A DNA stretch of 64,000 bases from Scolanthus callimorphus (taxonomy: Eukaryota > Cnidaria > Anthozoa > Actiniaria > Edwardsiidae), in assembly GCA_033964015.1 (NCBI GenBank), contig JAWWUD010000055.1, positions 508,501 through 572,500 of the forward strand. The letters run 5' to 3'. The notes beneath the pieces are model-generated. The model did no database searches and was not told the DNA's origin. It was given only the letters and a program-made list of their open reading frames with translations. Positions within the stretch are counted from its first letter, which is position 1, and each line of letters starts with the position of its first letter. The translations under genes were made by a program, and so were the position numbers. Below are positions 54,932-64,000 of the stretch, in pieces.

Positions 54932-57900
54932 GGTGCATCATGTGTAATCAGGGCATCATAAGGTAATCATGGCATCGTGTGTAATCAGGGCATCATGTGT
55001 AATCAGGGCATCATGTGCAATCAGGGCATCATGTGTAATCAGGGCATCATGTGTAATCAGGGCATCATGTGTAATCAGGGCATCATGTGTAATCAGGGCA
55101 TCATGTGTAATCAGGGCATCATGTGTAATCAGGGCATCATGTGTAATCAGAGCATCATGTGTAATCAGGGCATCATGTGTAATCAGGGCATCATGTGTAA
55201 TCAGAGCATCATGTGTAATCAGGGCATCATATGTAATCAGGGCATCATGTGTAATCAGGGCATCATGTGTAATCAGGGCATCATGTGTAATCATAGCATC
55301 ATGTGTAATCAGGGCATCATGTGTAATCAGGGCATCATGTGTAATCAGGGCATCGTGTGTAATCAGGGCATCATGTGTTATCAGGGCATCATGTGTAATC
55401 AGGGCATCATGTGTAATCAGGGCATCATGTGTAATCAGAGCATCATGTGTAATCAGAGCATCATGTGTAATCAGAGCATCATGTGTAATCAGGGCATCAT
55501 GTGTAATCAGAGCATCATGTGTAATAAGGGAATCATATGTAATCAGGGCATCATGTGTAATCAGGGCATCATGTGTAATCAGGGCATCATGTGTAATCAA
55601 GGCATCATGTGTAATCAGGGCATCATGTGTAATCAGGGCATCATATGGCCTCGCGCACGATGTTGTGCACGGCGGCGTAACAAAAATTCTAACGCTGGGT
55701 TTGGCAATATATCTCGGAAGTGAACCGTCGTTCAGCTCTGAAATTTGCAATAAATAATGTTTAACTAATGTGCACCCCAAAAACAATTTGTTATCGCGTT
55801 TCGAATTTCTAAAGATTACGCAAACTTCATATAGGAAAATGGTGTCGTGAAAACAGATCAAATCTGGTGTCGTGTTCTTACGAGCACGTTTTAAAATATA
55901 AACATTTTTGTGCTTTTTATTATCTGTGGTCTGAAAAAAAAACACCAAGGACACTTGAAATGCTGATTCAGAATTAATTGCTTGTAGAGAAAGATGATGT
56001 AAGGGAATGAAGAAACACAACGATAAGTAGCGTTAGAATTTTTTTAAAGTTAAAAGACAAGAAACGTCCAGTTTTATCGCGCACTTTTTTGCCTCGACTT
56101 GCTCAAACACGCAGCTTTTTGCCTTTTTGTGCCCTTTTTTGCTTCGTGCATCGCGCATCTTATTGCCCGGTTTTTCCCTTTTTTTGCAGTTTTTGCAGTT
56201 TTGCTTCATGCATTATTTTGCCTCTTTGCCCTGCACGCCCTTCTTTGCACACGCCTTTTTTGCGCTACATACCTTTTTGCATGCATTTTTTGCTTCCGAT
56301 TCCAATTACCCGCGCAATGTTTGCCTTTTTGGCAGATTTTTGCTTTGTTTCACAACCTCTAGGTTTTTATTCGCTCGCAGTTACTGCTTCCATCTCTTTA
56401 AGTAGTTATTAGTTGTGCTCCTCTATATGGTCTTTGCAATTGCGCGAAAACAAGAGAAAGAGGAACGGAAAAGCTTAAGAAAATCGAAAACAACAACATG
56501 CGTTCAATCCAATATTTCTGTATAGTGCAAGCAGATAGAGCCTTTTAATTTTATAGACAGAGAACACTCATTCGGATTGAGTGTCTTCATAATCTTGTTC
56601 TCAAGTTCCCTCAAACTCTCTACTTCTTCCATTAGCTCATCTTGAATATAGCTCAACATCGTTTTAAAAGTCACTGTGGTTAGCACTCAAACATTCGTTT
56701 AAAATCCGCCTTGGCTTTGTTATGCTATTTTTTTTGCTTTATTATGCTGTTTTTTGCCTATTCGTGCCCTTTTTCGCTTATTCGCGCACTTTTTTGCCTA
56801 TTCGTGCCCTTTTTTGCCTTGTCATGCCCTTATGCGCTCATTTTTGCCTTGTCATGCCCATTTTTGCCGTTTTTTGCCTGCTGTGAGGCTGCCTTGAATT
56901 TAGTTGTATGCTCGGTACACAATTTAGACAACTACCCATCATAAAAATGCCCAAATTGACAGCTCGCGAGCGGCTCTTTACAAGCTAAGGAGAGACAAAA
57001 AGAGAAACAAAGGAAGCGTTCAAATAAATTTTATAAAAACAAAACACAAAGAGAAAAAAACGACGACATTAACTGGCTTTCAAAAATGAAGACAGGCGAA
57101 GAAAACCACTGGCAGTAGACACCAAAGCACGACAATACAAAACGGGCACAAAATGCAAAGGGAGGCCAAGAACTGCGAGGCAAAATCTCTGCGCTAAAAA
57201 AAGGCAAAAATTAAATGCACGAAGAGGCAAAGACGGCAAAACGAAATTTATGTGCGCGAAAAGGCGAAACAAAATGTATGCGCGAAAGGGCAAAAAGAAC
57301 AAAGCAAAATCTATGCGTGAAAAGGCAAAAAGGGCAAAGCAAAATCTATGCGCGAAAAGGCAAAAAGAGGAAAAAATTAGCAAAAAAGGCAAAAACAAAT
57401 AAGGCAAAAAAAGGCAAATTTGCCTCCGCGATAGGCAAAAACGGAAAAACGCTGTTTGGGAGACAAAATGTTACGCACGGCTTTCTAGTTTTCAGCATGA
57501 CACCATTTGAAAAATATTTTTTTACTCCAGTCTCTTTTGATCTCTGATTTATAAAGAAACTGCGATCATTGGGCTTTTGTTTCCTTTTATTTTTGGAGCA
57601 TTTTAGGCAAGATCTCGGAAAACACAGCAGATCTAAAACAAATTTGAGCTCAATTTCTCGGTCAACTCAAGTGTGCTCAACATCGTGCGCGAGGCCATAT
57701 GTAATCAGGGCATCATGTGTAATCATAGCATCATGTGTTATCAGGGCATCATATGTAATCAGGGCATCATGTGTAATCATAGCATGTGTAATCAGGGCAT
57801 CATGTGTTATCAGGGCATCATGTATAATCAGGGCATCATGTGTAATCAGGGCATCATGTGTAATCAAGGCATCATGTGTAATCAGGGCATCATGTGTAAT

Positions 57901-58650
57901 CAGGGCATCATGTGTAATAAGGGCATCATGTTTAATCAGGGCATCATGTCTAATCAGGGCATCATGTGTAATCAGGGCATCATGTGTAATCAGGGCATCA
58001 TGTGTAATCAAGGCATCATGTGTAATCAGGGCATCATGTGTAATCAGGGCATCATGTGTAATCATAGCATCATGTGTAATCAGGGCACATAATCAGGGCA
58101 CATGATGCCATCATGTGTAATCAGGGCATCATGTGTAATCAGGGCATCATGTGTTATCAGGGCATCATGTGTAATCAGGGCATCATATGTAATCAGAGCA
58201 TCATGTATAATCAGGGCATCATATGTAATCAGGGCATCATTTGTAATCAGGGCATCATGTGTAATCATAGCATCATGTGTAATCAGGGCATCATGTGTAA
58301 TCCGGCACCATGGGTAATCAGGGCATCATGTGTAATCAGGGCATCATGTGTAATCAGGGCATCATGTGTAATCATAGCATCATGTGTAATCATGGCATCA
58401 TGTGTAATCATAGCATCATGTGTAATCAGGGCATCATGTGTAATACGGGCACTATGTGTAATCAGGGCATCATGTGTAATCAGGGCATCATGTGTTATCA
58501 GGGCATCATGTTATCAAAGCATCATGTGTAATAAGGGCATTATGTGTTATCAGGGCATCATGTGTAATCAGGGCATCATGTGTAATCAGGGCATCATGTG
58601 TAATACGGGCACTATGTGTAATCAGGGCATCATGTGTAATCAGGGCATCA
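54932..58650. repeat. 18-bp satellite array, split in two
   Basis: About 39 copies (54932-55646) and about 53 copies (57697-58650) of GCATCATGTGTAATCAGG in one orientation, separated by a 2050-bp transposon. Long frames reading CNQGIM, VIRASC or DALITH repeats follow from the 18-bp period and are not taken as proteins. Confidence 0.92.
55647..57696. mobile_element. 2050-bp TIR transposon inside the satellite, ATAT target duplication
   Basis: Ends GGCCTCGCGCACGATGTTG then T/A then GCAC, inverted at the two ends with one mismatch in 24. Both sides are flanked by ATAT, after which the satellite resumes in phase (GCATCATAT|...|ATATGTAATCAGG). The interior has dozens of TTTTTGCC motifs (56080-56370 and 56710-56880) and their inverse GGCAAAAA (57130-57450), laid out as opposed subterminal blocks. 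No transposase recognised; non-autonomous. Confidence 0.8.
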
Positions 58651-58765
58651 AAAAAAAAAACAGATTTCTTAGTGAGTTCCATATCCGAAGCGTCAAGTCA
58701 AGTTTCAAGAGTTCCCGCACACGAATATTTGCGCCTTCACTTTGTATGCTCCTCCCGTGATGGAT

Positions 58766-59245
58766 GAGGGACTTCCCTATTTTTGGGACGGAGTGCTCAG
58801 TTAAGAACTTTCGATTTTACCCCTAAAATGTACCAAAAATGTACCGTAATTTCCATCGTAATTTTCTCTCGTATTTTTAACGAGGGTGTCGACCTGATAG
58901 GGTTGCCCGTCGTATTTTTTAGGGGTCAAAATCGACTCTCGGGTATTTTTTAGGGGGTATTAGAGAAACATTGTGGCTTTCACTAATAAATGGTATTTTT
59001 AGGGTATATTTTCCGATGTCCCGACGAGCACCCCTATCACTCTCACTTGGGAGAACCCCTCCCCCCCCCACCCCCCGGGCATTGTTGCTTGTGATTTGCT
59101 AGAATGGACCCCTAAAAGAGGTCGTATCTCGAACAAAATTCCAATTTTTCGAATTTTACCCCCTAAAAGGTACCAAAGGCCCTAAAAGTACCTTTAAGCC
59201 CTAAAAGGTACGACGAGCACCCCCGCTCAAAAAATAGGGGATTTC
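58766..59245. repeat. Inverted-repeat element rich in CCCTAAAAGGTAC
   Basis: ACTTCCCTATTTTTGGGACGGAGTGCTC at the left is mirrored by GAGCACCCCCGCTCAAAAAATAGGGGA at the right, joined here in pieces. The interior repeats CCTAAAA.GTACC and GTATTTTTTAGGGG many times. Confidence 0.5.
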
Positions 59246-59470
59246 TTGATAGAGTCTGCCTTCCTGCATGCGATATGATTGTTGTGTATTCGTGCAAATG
59301 ATTACTAGATCGAACCATCCACCTTACTTTCTGGTGAACTTTAGCTGCTTATTACTTTTGCAGAATCGACGTATTCCATTTAGAACAACGTTTCCGTTTA
59401 CTTCAACCTACAAGAACTCTTAGCTCAAGCACTTGATTTATGTATACATAACGAAGCGTTGAAGTAGTGT

Positions 59471-59542
59471 CACGTGCATCCTATCACTCACCACACAGAC
59501 ATCACGTGAACATTGAGACTGGATCACGTGCTCGCAGTGCTG
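59471..59542 (+). promoter_or_regulatory. Three CACGTG E-boxes just upstream of the start codon
   Basis: Perfect CACGTG at 59471-59476, 59503-59508 and 59525-59530, within 75 bp of the ATG at 59543. A TCACGTAC variant follows at the start codon. This matches bHLH-type (MITF/TFE, USF, CLOCK) binding palindromes; which factor acts is unknown. Confidence 0.5.
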
Positions 59543-61467
59543 ATGTCACGTACAGTCCGTGTGACAAGTAAAGCATTCTGGCTTCTCGTGGTTGTAATTT
59601 CTCTTGGATTATGCTGCTTCTATTCTACAAGTAAGTGCTAGTGACACGTCTGGGAGGTACTCCTTATAATGGACTATGAGATGCTCGGCCCGAAAGGGAA
59701 GGCTTTTCAGGCTGGGGATATAAAGAAGGGTATCGATTTCACTGGTTTTGGTATAAAGAAGAGTATCCTACTTTAATTACTCGAATAAGCACTGCATTTT
59801 GGACTAACACGTTAATAAGCGCCGCATCCCTAATATTACTTAGCAATGCAAAATCAAGCAAATAGAGCGGGGCTCAGTAACGAGAATTAAATACACTTTA
59901 TCCAATCACAAACGAAACAAATATCAAGGGACCAACACGTCACGGTGTGTTTGTGTTAGGCATTCTGATTGGCTGACTAAATAATGTCCCAAGGCATCAA
60001 CCAATAGGAACACGTAGAAAACGCAAGTCTGATTTACTTACGACAGTCATCTGAAATGCGCTCTATTAGAATCAGGCTACTCCCCCACCCCCGAATAAGC
60101 GCCCTCGACTACGTGCCGCCGCATTTTAAACACGGGAAATGTAATAAGCGCCACGGCGCCTAGTCCAGGGAATAGATCGCTTTCGATATATTAAAATTCA
60201 AACTTGAATACGAGGGTCAGGGGAATAAAACAAAAGAGATAAATTATTCATTTTGCGATGCCGTTGCGGTTTCTTTTGATTTATTCCCATGAGCCTCTGA
60301 GTCAAGTAAGAATATTAATATATCGCAATTGGTCTATACGGTAGTTGTTGTGATAGACGACTTTGAAGTCTAATGGCGATAAATTATGTGCTTATATATT
60401 TTGCATTCATAGATTTACCGTGTTTGGCGTGGCAGAATGTTCGTCACTTGTTTCCAAAAATACCACCAGACTTTATCCAGCGTTACGCAGCACAGACATC
60501 ACAATTTCCCCCACTTAATGCGGCGCGAGCTAGACATTCAGTGAGCGCCATACAAGCTACGAATGCAACAAAAGGCATGATCGAGTCCCACACTAGAGAT
60601 ACGAGGCGCAATACCTCATGCCTTCGTAATGCGTTTGCAGATATCCTGTTGGTTATTGTGTACAATTATCCTTATTTTGAAAGCATCAAGTTGCTCCAGT
60701 CCTTCTACAGAGCTGCCTTTCCTAATATGGTAGTCTGTGGGCCTTATGATGGGAGCTTTACAAACGTTATGTCTGTCAATATAGCTAAAGGGGTGCTTGG
60801 CTACGAGTGCTTGGGACAGGCTATTCGTCAGCGCCCTGGATACGCGGGCTACCTATATATCAACGATGACGTGGTATTGAACTACTGGAATTTAAAAGAC
60901 TTCGATAAGACCAAAATCTGGCAATCACCTAACGTGTTTAGCTCAACTCGGATGTACGGAGAATTGGAGAACAACTGGTACTGGTGGGTATCCCCGTATG
61001 GTCTACCGAACTGCCGAGAGTCTTACGAACAGTTATTGAACATGACGCTCGGGCATTATCCGGCAAATCATCTTGTGGAGAACGGCAATGGGACTTTACG
61101 ATGCTTTAGCGGTCGCTCCGATATACTCTACATACCCAAGAGACATGCACCAGCTTTCTCGCTTCTTTCTTTCATATTCCACTCACGAAAGGTGTTCTTG
61201 GAGATAGCAGTTCCTACCATTTTGAGAATTCTCGAGAAAGAGGAAAACATTAGACACTTGCCGGGCTATTACATACCCGGGGATGTGCGCAAAGAAGATG
61301 TCCGCGTTACGGACAGCCGTTTTTTCTGGTTCATTTATTTCAGTAAAAAGGATGTTTGGTTTATACATCCATTCAAACTCCATCATGGAAAACTTGACAG
61401 GAACTTTAATGTACTCATGTTGAAGCACTTTCTCATCGAGAAAACAAAGTCAGTGACAGCTTGCTAG
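59543..61467 (+). CDS. Type II membrane protein, DUF288/STELLO-like glycosyltransferase
   Basis: Exons 59543-59630 and 60413-61467 join (GTAAGT donor, CATAG acceptor) to 380 aa. Exon 1 gives a short basic N-terminus and a signal-anchor span (WLLVVVISLGLCCFY). Exon 2 gives a luminal domain with ADILLVIVYNYPYFESIKLL, FPNMVVCGP and GYLYINDDVVLNYWNL; the Asp-Asp is a plausible metal/nucleotide-sugar site of a GT-A fold. Several N-glycosylation sequons follow. Resemblance to DUF288 (nematode) and STELLO (plant) proteins is from memory of these motifs, so the enzyme activity is inference. The Met at 60373 is inside the intron; exon 1 supplies a better start. Confidence 0.65.
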
Positions 61468-61582
61468 ATCCGTTCTTAACGGTGGAGACGCCTCGCAATA
61501 GGTGCACATGGATCAGATTCACAAGAGAGCGTTTGATTACTTGTTCGTGCATGTGCTCCTTTCTTGTTTCAGGTCAAAGGAC

Positions 61583-61588
61583 AATAAA
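61583..61588 (+). terminator. Polyadenylation signal of the DUF288-like gene
   Basis: AATAAA 116 nt after the stop codon, in otherwise AT-moderate sequence. Confidence 0.5.
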
Positions 61589-61669
61589 AACCCATTCTTT
61601 CCTTTCCACTTGCATCCTACGCATTCATACTAACAAGAGGACATGACCACAAGTCTGAAAACTGTGGAG

Positions 61670-61860
61670 AGATCAAAGCTCAGAGTTTTCATAGCAGCAA
61701 AACAGGAGGGTCGCTGTTATAATTAGCAAACGGTTCCACTTACTCTCCGATCTAAACTTTTAAAATGATACACCCAGCGCTAAAATCCTTATTAAGTAAT
61801 TGTCTAAGTTTGGAGAAAATTCTCCAAGCCGATTGCAATTTATTCCAGGGGACTTTGAAC
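61670..61860. repeat. Third copy of the 44.45/44.8 kb repeat
   Basis: TTTCATAGCAGCAAAACAGGAGGGTCGCTGTT and following sequence match the inner arm of the 43.7-45.1 kb element with moderate divergence; quoted here in short as CAGGAGGGTCGCTGTT. Confidence 0.6.
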
Positions 61861-61911
61861 GTTTAACTTTAAAGAAATTCACGTGCTTTATAATTATTAT
61901 CAGGGGCGGAT

Positions 61912-62071
61912 CCAGGATCTATTTATTTAAGGGGGGAGGGGGGGCCAAAGTAAAGAAAAAAAATGGAGGCCAAAGTTGAAAGTTGGTCTTGCAAATACAG
62001 TAAATGTATGGGGAAATCTATCGAAAAAAGGGGGAGGGGGCATGAGGCCCCCCCTAAATCCGCCTATGATT
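61912..62071. repeat. Small MITE with GGGGCGGATCCAGGAT end
   Basis: GGGGCGGATCCAGGATCTAT at the left; CCCCTAAATCCGCCTATG at the right. Another GGCGGATCCAGGATTTTA end is at 63372. Confidence 0.5.
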
Positions 62072-62549
62072 ATTACTGATATAATGGATTTTGAAATAGG
62101 TTAGCAAAATTCATTCTCTGACAATTTGGCGCCTGGCAATGCTTTTGATTTTCCTTGATGAACGCGAACTTTAAATTTTGACCAGCACCTAATTAGCACT
62201 TACCTGTAAAGGGCAATTCGAGAAAATATATGTACCGGAAGGGGGGTTTTCAAGGTCGGGATTCTGCCTGCATTTGGGGTTCTCGAAGCTGGAAGCTAGT
62301 TTAACCTCTCAGGAATTCTATATGGGGAGGAGTAAGCTATTTTGGAAGTTCTGGATACAGTGGGGTGGGGGAGGAGTAAGCCATTTTGGAAATTCTGGAT
62401 GCAGGGGAGGAGGGGGGTCAGAAACTAGTGCCGCCCGTCCCGGGGTACATATATTTTCTGGAATTGCCCGACATCATTAGCACTACTCCATTTCTTTTTC
62501 CAGAGGTTGAAAGGAAAATAGAGTACTTTTACCCCAAATTTCGATCCTA

Positions 62550-62763
62550 ATGCACAAATTCAGACCCCCAAGATACACCGCGCGTGTGACACGTGATCTC
62601 AGCCCAGCACAGGGAGCTCGAACTGCAGATCTTAAATGCGTCTTTTTCCCTATTTTTAGGGAAGCTCTCCAAAAAATAAATCGGACTGTAAAATGTCTTA
62701 GTTCTCCGGTTCTTGTCGTCGCATTTTGCGCCAGTTTAAGTTTAATACACATCGTATATACAG
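62550..62763 (+). CDS. Possible first exon of a type II membrane protein (partial)
   Basis: 71 codons from ATG, ending in CAG|GTAAAA. A basic N-terminal part is followed by a hydrophobic span (SSPVLVVAFCASLSLIHIVY), an architecture like exon 1 of the gene at 59.5 kb. No downstream exon was identified before the window ends, so this may be chance. Confidence 0.25.
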
Positions 62764-63824
62764 GTAAAAAAACTTATCGATTTTCTGTTGGATTGAAGTT
62801 CACGACATTTGCAAAGGCCAATCGAGAACGCCTGCTCAATACAAAGGTTTTTGAGAGGCCTAAAAAGTTTTCCAAAGTTCTCTGTTGGTCATGCTCTGTT
62901 GGATACGGCGAATGTGATGCTGTCGCTTCGTTTTTGTAGTGAAACAAATGCACGTTGAAAGAAAGGGGACGGGATCTATCGAAGATATCTGAAGATGTTC
63001 AGGCAAGCCGAAGATATCTGTTTTGCTAATGTTGTGCGCTGTGCCTAAACAAATGATAGCGATTCTACTTTAAAATTATACAAATATAAAAGTGCCGCTG
63101 GTATTATAATATTTGTTGTAAAAACATGAGCCGCGGGGGACGCGTTTGGAAGAATGTCTTTTGGCCACGATTTTATTTACTTGTTAATTTTGAACAATAG
63201 CGATGACCTTGCACTTGCCGTTTCAATGATGATATTTGTTATAAAAACAGGGAACTTTATTTAGCGAATAACAATTACTGCCGTTCTCATGATTCCGTTC
63301 TCAACTTTCTACAAACAGTCAATTAGTGCTTTGGTGTCAAACGTCCCGTTAGATTTTAACCGAACCAAGTGGCGGATCCAGGATTTTACACAGGGGGTAT
63401 TCGCATCTTTTGACACTCTCCTTCGAAGACTGACACGGGCAATATAATATACAGAGCTCGGCCATGCATGGTTTTAGTATCACAATAAAATCCTCATTGT
63501 TTTTTCAAGAGGGGCTCCATGGAAATCTTCGAACCCCCTATACTTCACTAGGTCTAGCCATATGCACAATAGAATTGGATATCTAAGCAATTAACTAGAC
63601 TGACAAGGGACAGTTTCATTGCTGTTTCTTTGTTGATTGACGCGCTTTGGAGATTGGAATTAATAGGCCGAGTTCGCAGAATCATGAAAACCGCAGTACA
63701 AACTACTGTCCAATGAGAAAGCCTGCCTGCTTGAGTGTATCGGATTTCTAGGCGTGCATGCGATCTATAAGCTGGAGCAGCTACAAGAAGCCCCAGACTT
63801 GTGTAGGTGTTCCACTTGTTAAGG
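62764..63824. other. No gene recognised
   Basis: AT-rich; a repeat end (GGCGGATCCAGGATTTTA) at 63372. A TATAA-like TCTATAAGC at about 63764 lies 60 bp before the next candidate exon. Confidence 0.3.
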
Positions 63825-63882
63825 ATGGAGCGTTGTGCTTTGTTGCTAATTCGTCTGCTTCTCTTGGCCTGCTGCACGTACG
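63825..63882 (+). CDS. Signal-peptide first exon of a gene leaving the window (partial)
   Basis: 19 codons (MERCALLLIRLLLLACCTY) form a typical signal peptide, ending at TACG|GTAAGTT, a strong donor. The rest of the gene lies beyond 64000, so the product is unknown. Confidence 0.45.
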
Positions 63883-64000
63883 GTAAGTTAGACACTCGAC
63901 ACAGTCACCAGTCCAAGCATTTAAAAATGATAACTCTTCGTTTTGAAATTGTGCTTGTATGAGGTTGAATCCGCCCCACCTAAAAAGCTCTGAATAAGAA

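Noticed and set aside
54956..56020. 354-codon minus-strand frame with a DALITH repeat and a unique N-terminus
   Set aside because: It starts inside the 2.05-kb transposon, crosses its end and reads the 18-bp satellite. A product of period divisible by three, not a gene.
56089..57547. Phe/Cys/Ala-rich and Lys-rich frames of about 100 codons
   Set aside because: Low-complexity translations of the TTTTTGCC and GGCAAAAA subterminal blocks.
60373..60412. Start Met at 60373 for the DUF288-like protein
   Set aside because: Upstream exon 59543-59630 joins in frame with canonical splice sites and supplies the signal anchor expected of this family; 60373 lies inside the intron.

Overview
The window reads as nuclear DNA of an invertebrate animal, most likely a cnidarian (coral or anemone). 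This is inferred from animal-type genes with GT-AG introns, a TSP1/discoidin/CUB membrane protein, an activator-class E2F gene, Penelope-like and CR1-like retroelements, and a very dense load of small inverted-repeat transposons. No bacterial, organellar or viral gene block is seen. The species cannot be named from sequence alone.

Layout. (1) 31-2961 (+): an intronless gene for a secreted-then-anchored receptor-like protein (signal peptide, TSP1, F5/8 type C, two CUB domains, one membrane span, long acidic tail). (2) 3.0-7.5 kb: intergenic, mostly MITE-like inverted repeats. (3) 7625-13220 (-): a complete six-exon E2F1/2/3-class gene (411 aa), including one minor-spliceosome (U12, AT-AC) intron. 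(4) 13221-13753: a 533-bp divergent promoter with a perfect E2F site and an E-box. (5) 13754-41170 (+): a 27-kb, eight-exon 3-hydroxyacyl-CoA dehydratase (HACD) gene, 228 aa, with introns full of transposons. These include two decayed Penelope-like elements, a foldback element carrying an AGGTCA array, and a 60-bp minisatellite made from the 3' end and 5' splice site of the gene's own exon 5. (6) 41.2-49 kb: MITEs, a tRNA-derived SINE and a second hammerhead-like motif. (7) 49186-53607 (+): a broken CR1/L2-type LINE with a 460-bp internal duplication. (8) 54.9-58.65 kb: an 18-bp satellite split by a 2050-bp terminal-inverted-repeat element with a 4-bp target duplication. (9) 59543-61467 (+): a two-exon type II membrane protein resembling DUF288/STELLO-like glycosyltransferases, behind three E-boxes. 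(10) 62.5-64 kb: two possible first exons of genes running off the window.

E2F and HACD are head-to-head and may share regulation: a cell-cycle transcription factor beside an ER enzyme of very-long-chain fatty-acid elongation. Apart from that the genes look unrelated. The most interesting material is structural: the splice-donor minisatellite in HACD, two compensating frame slips in the adjacent HACD exon, the AT-AC intron in E2F, and hammerhead-ribozyme folds (one with a base-pair-covarying partner) in the retroelement debris. All coordinates and exon joins were worked out by eye from sequence; none was tested by alignment or RNA data.
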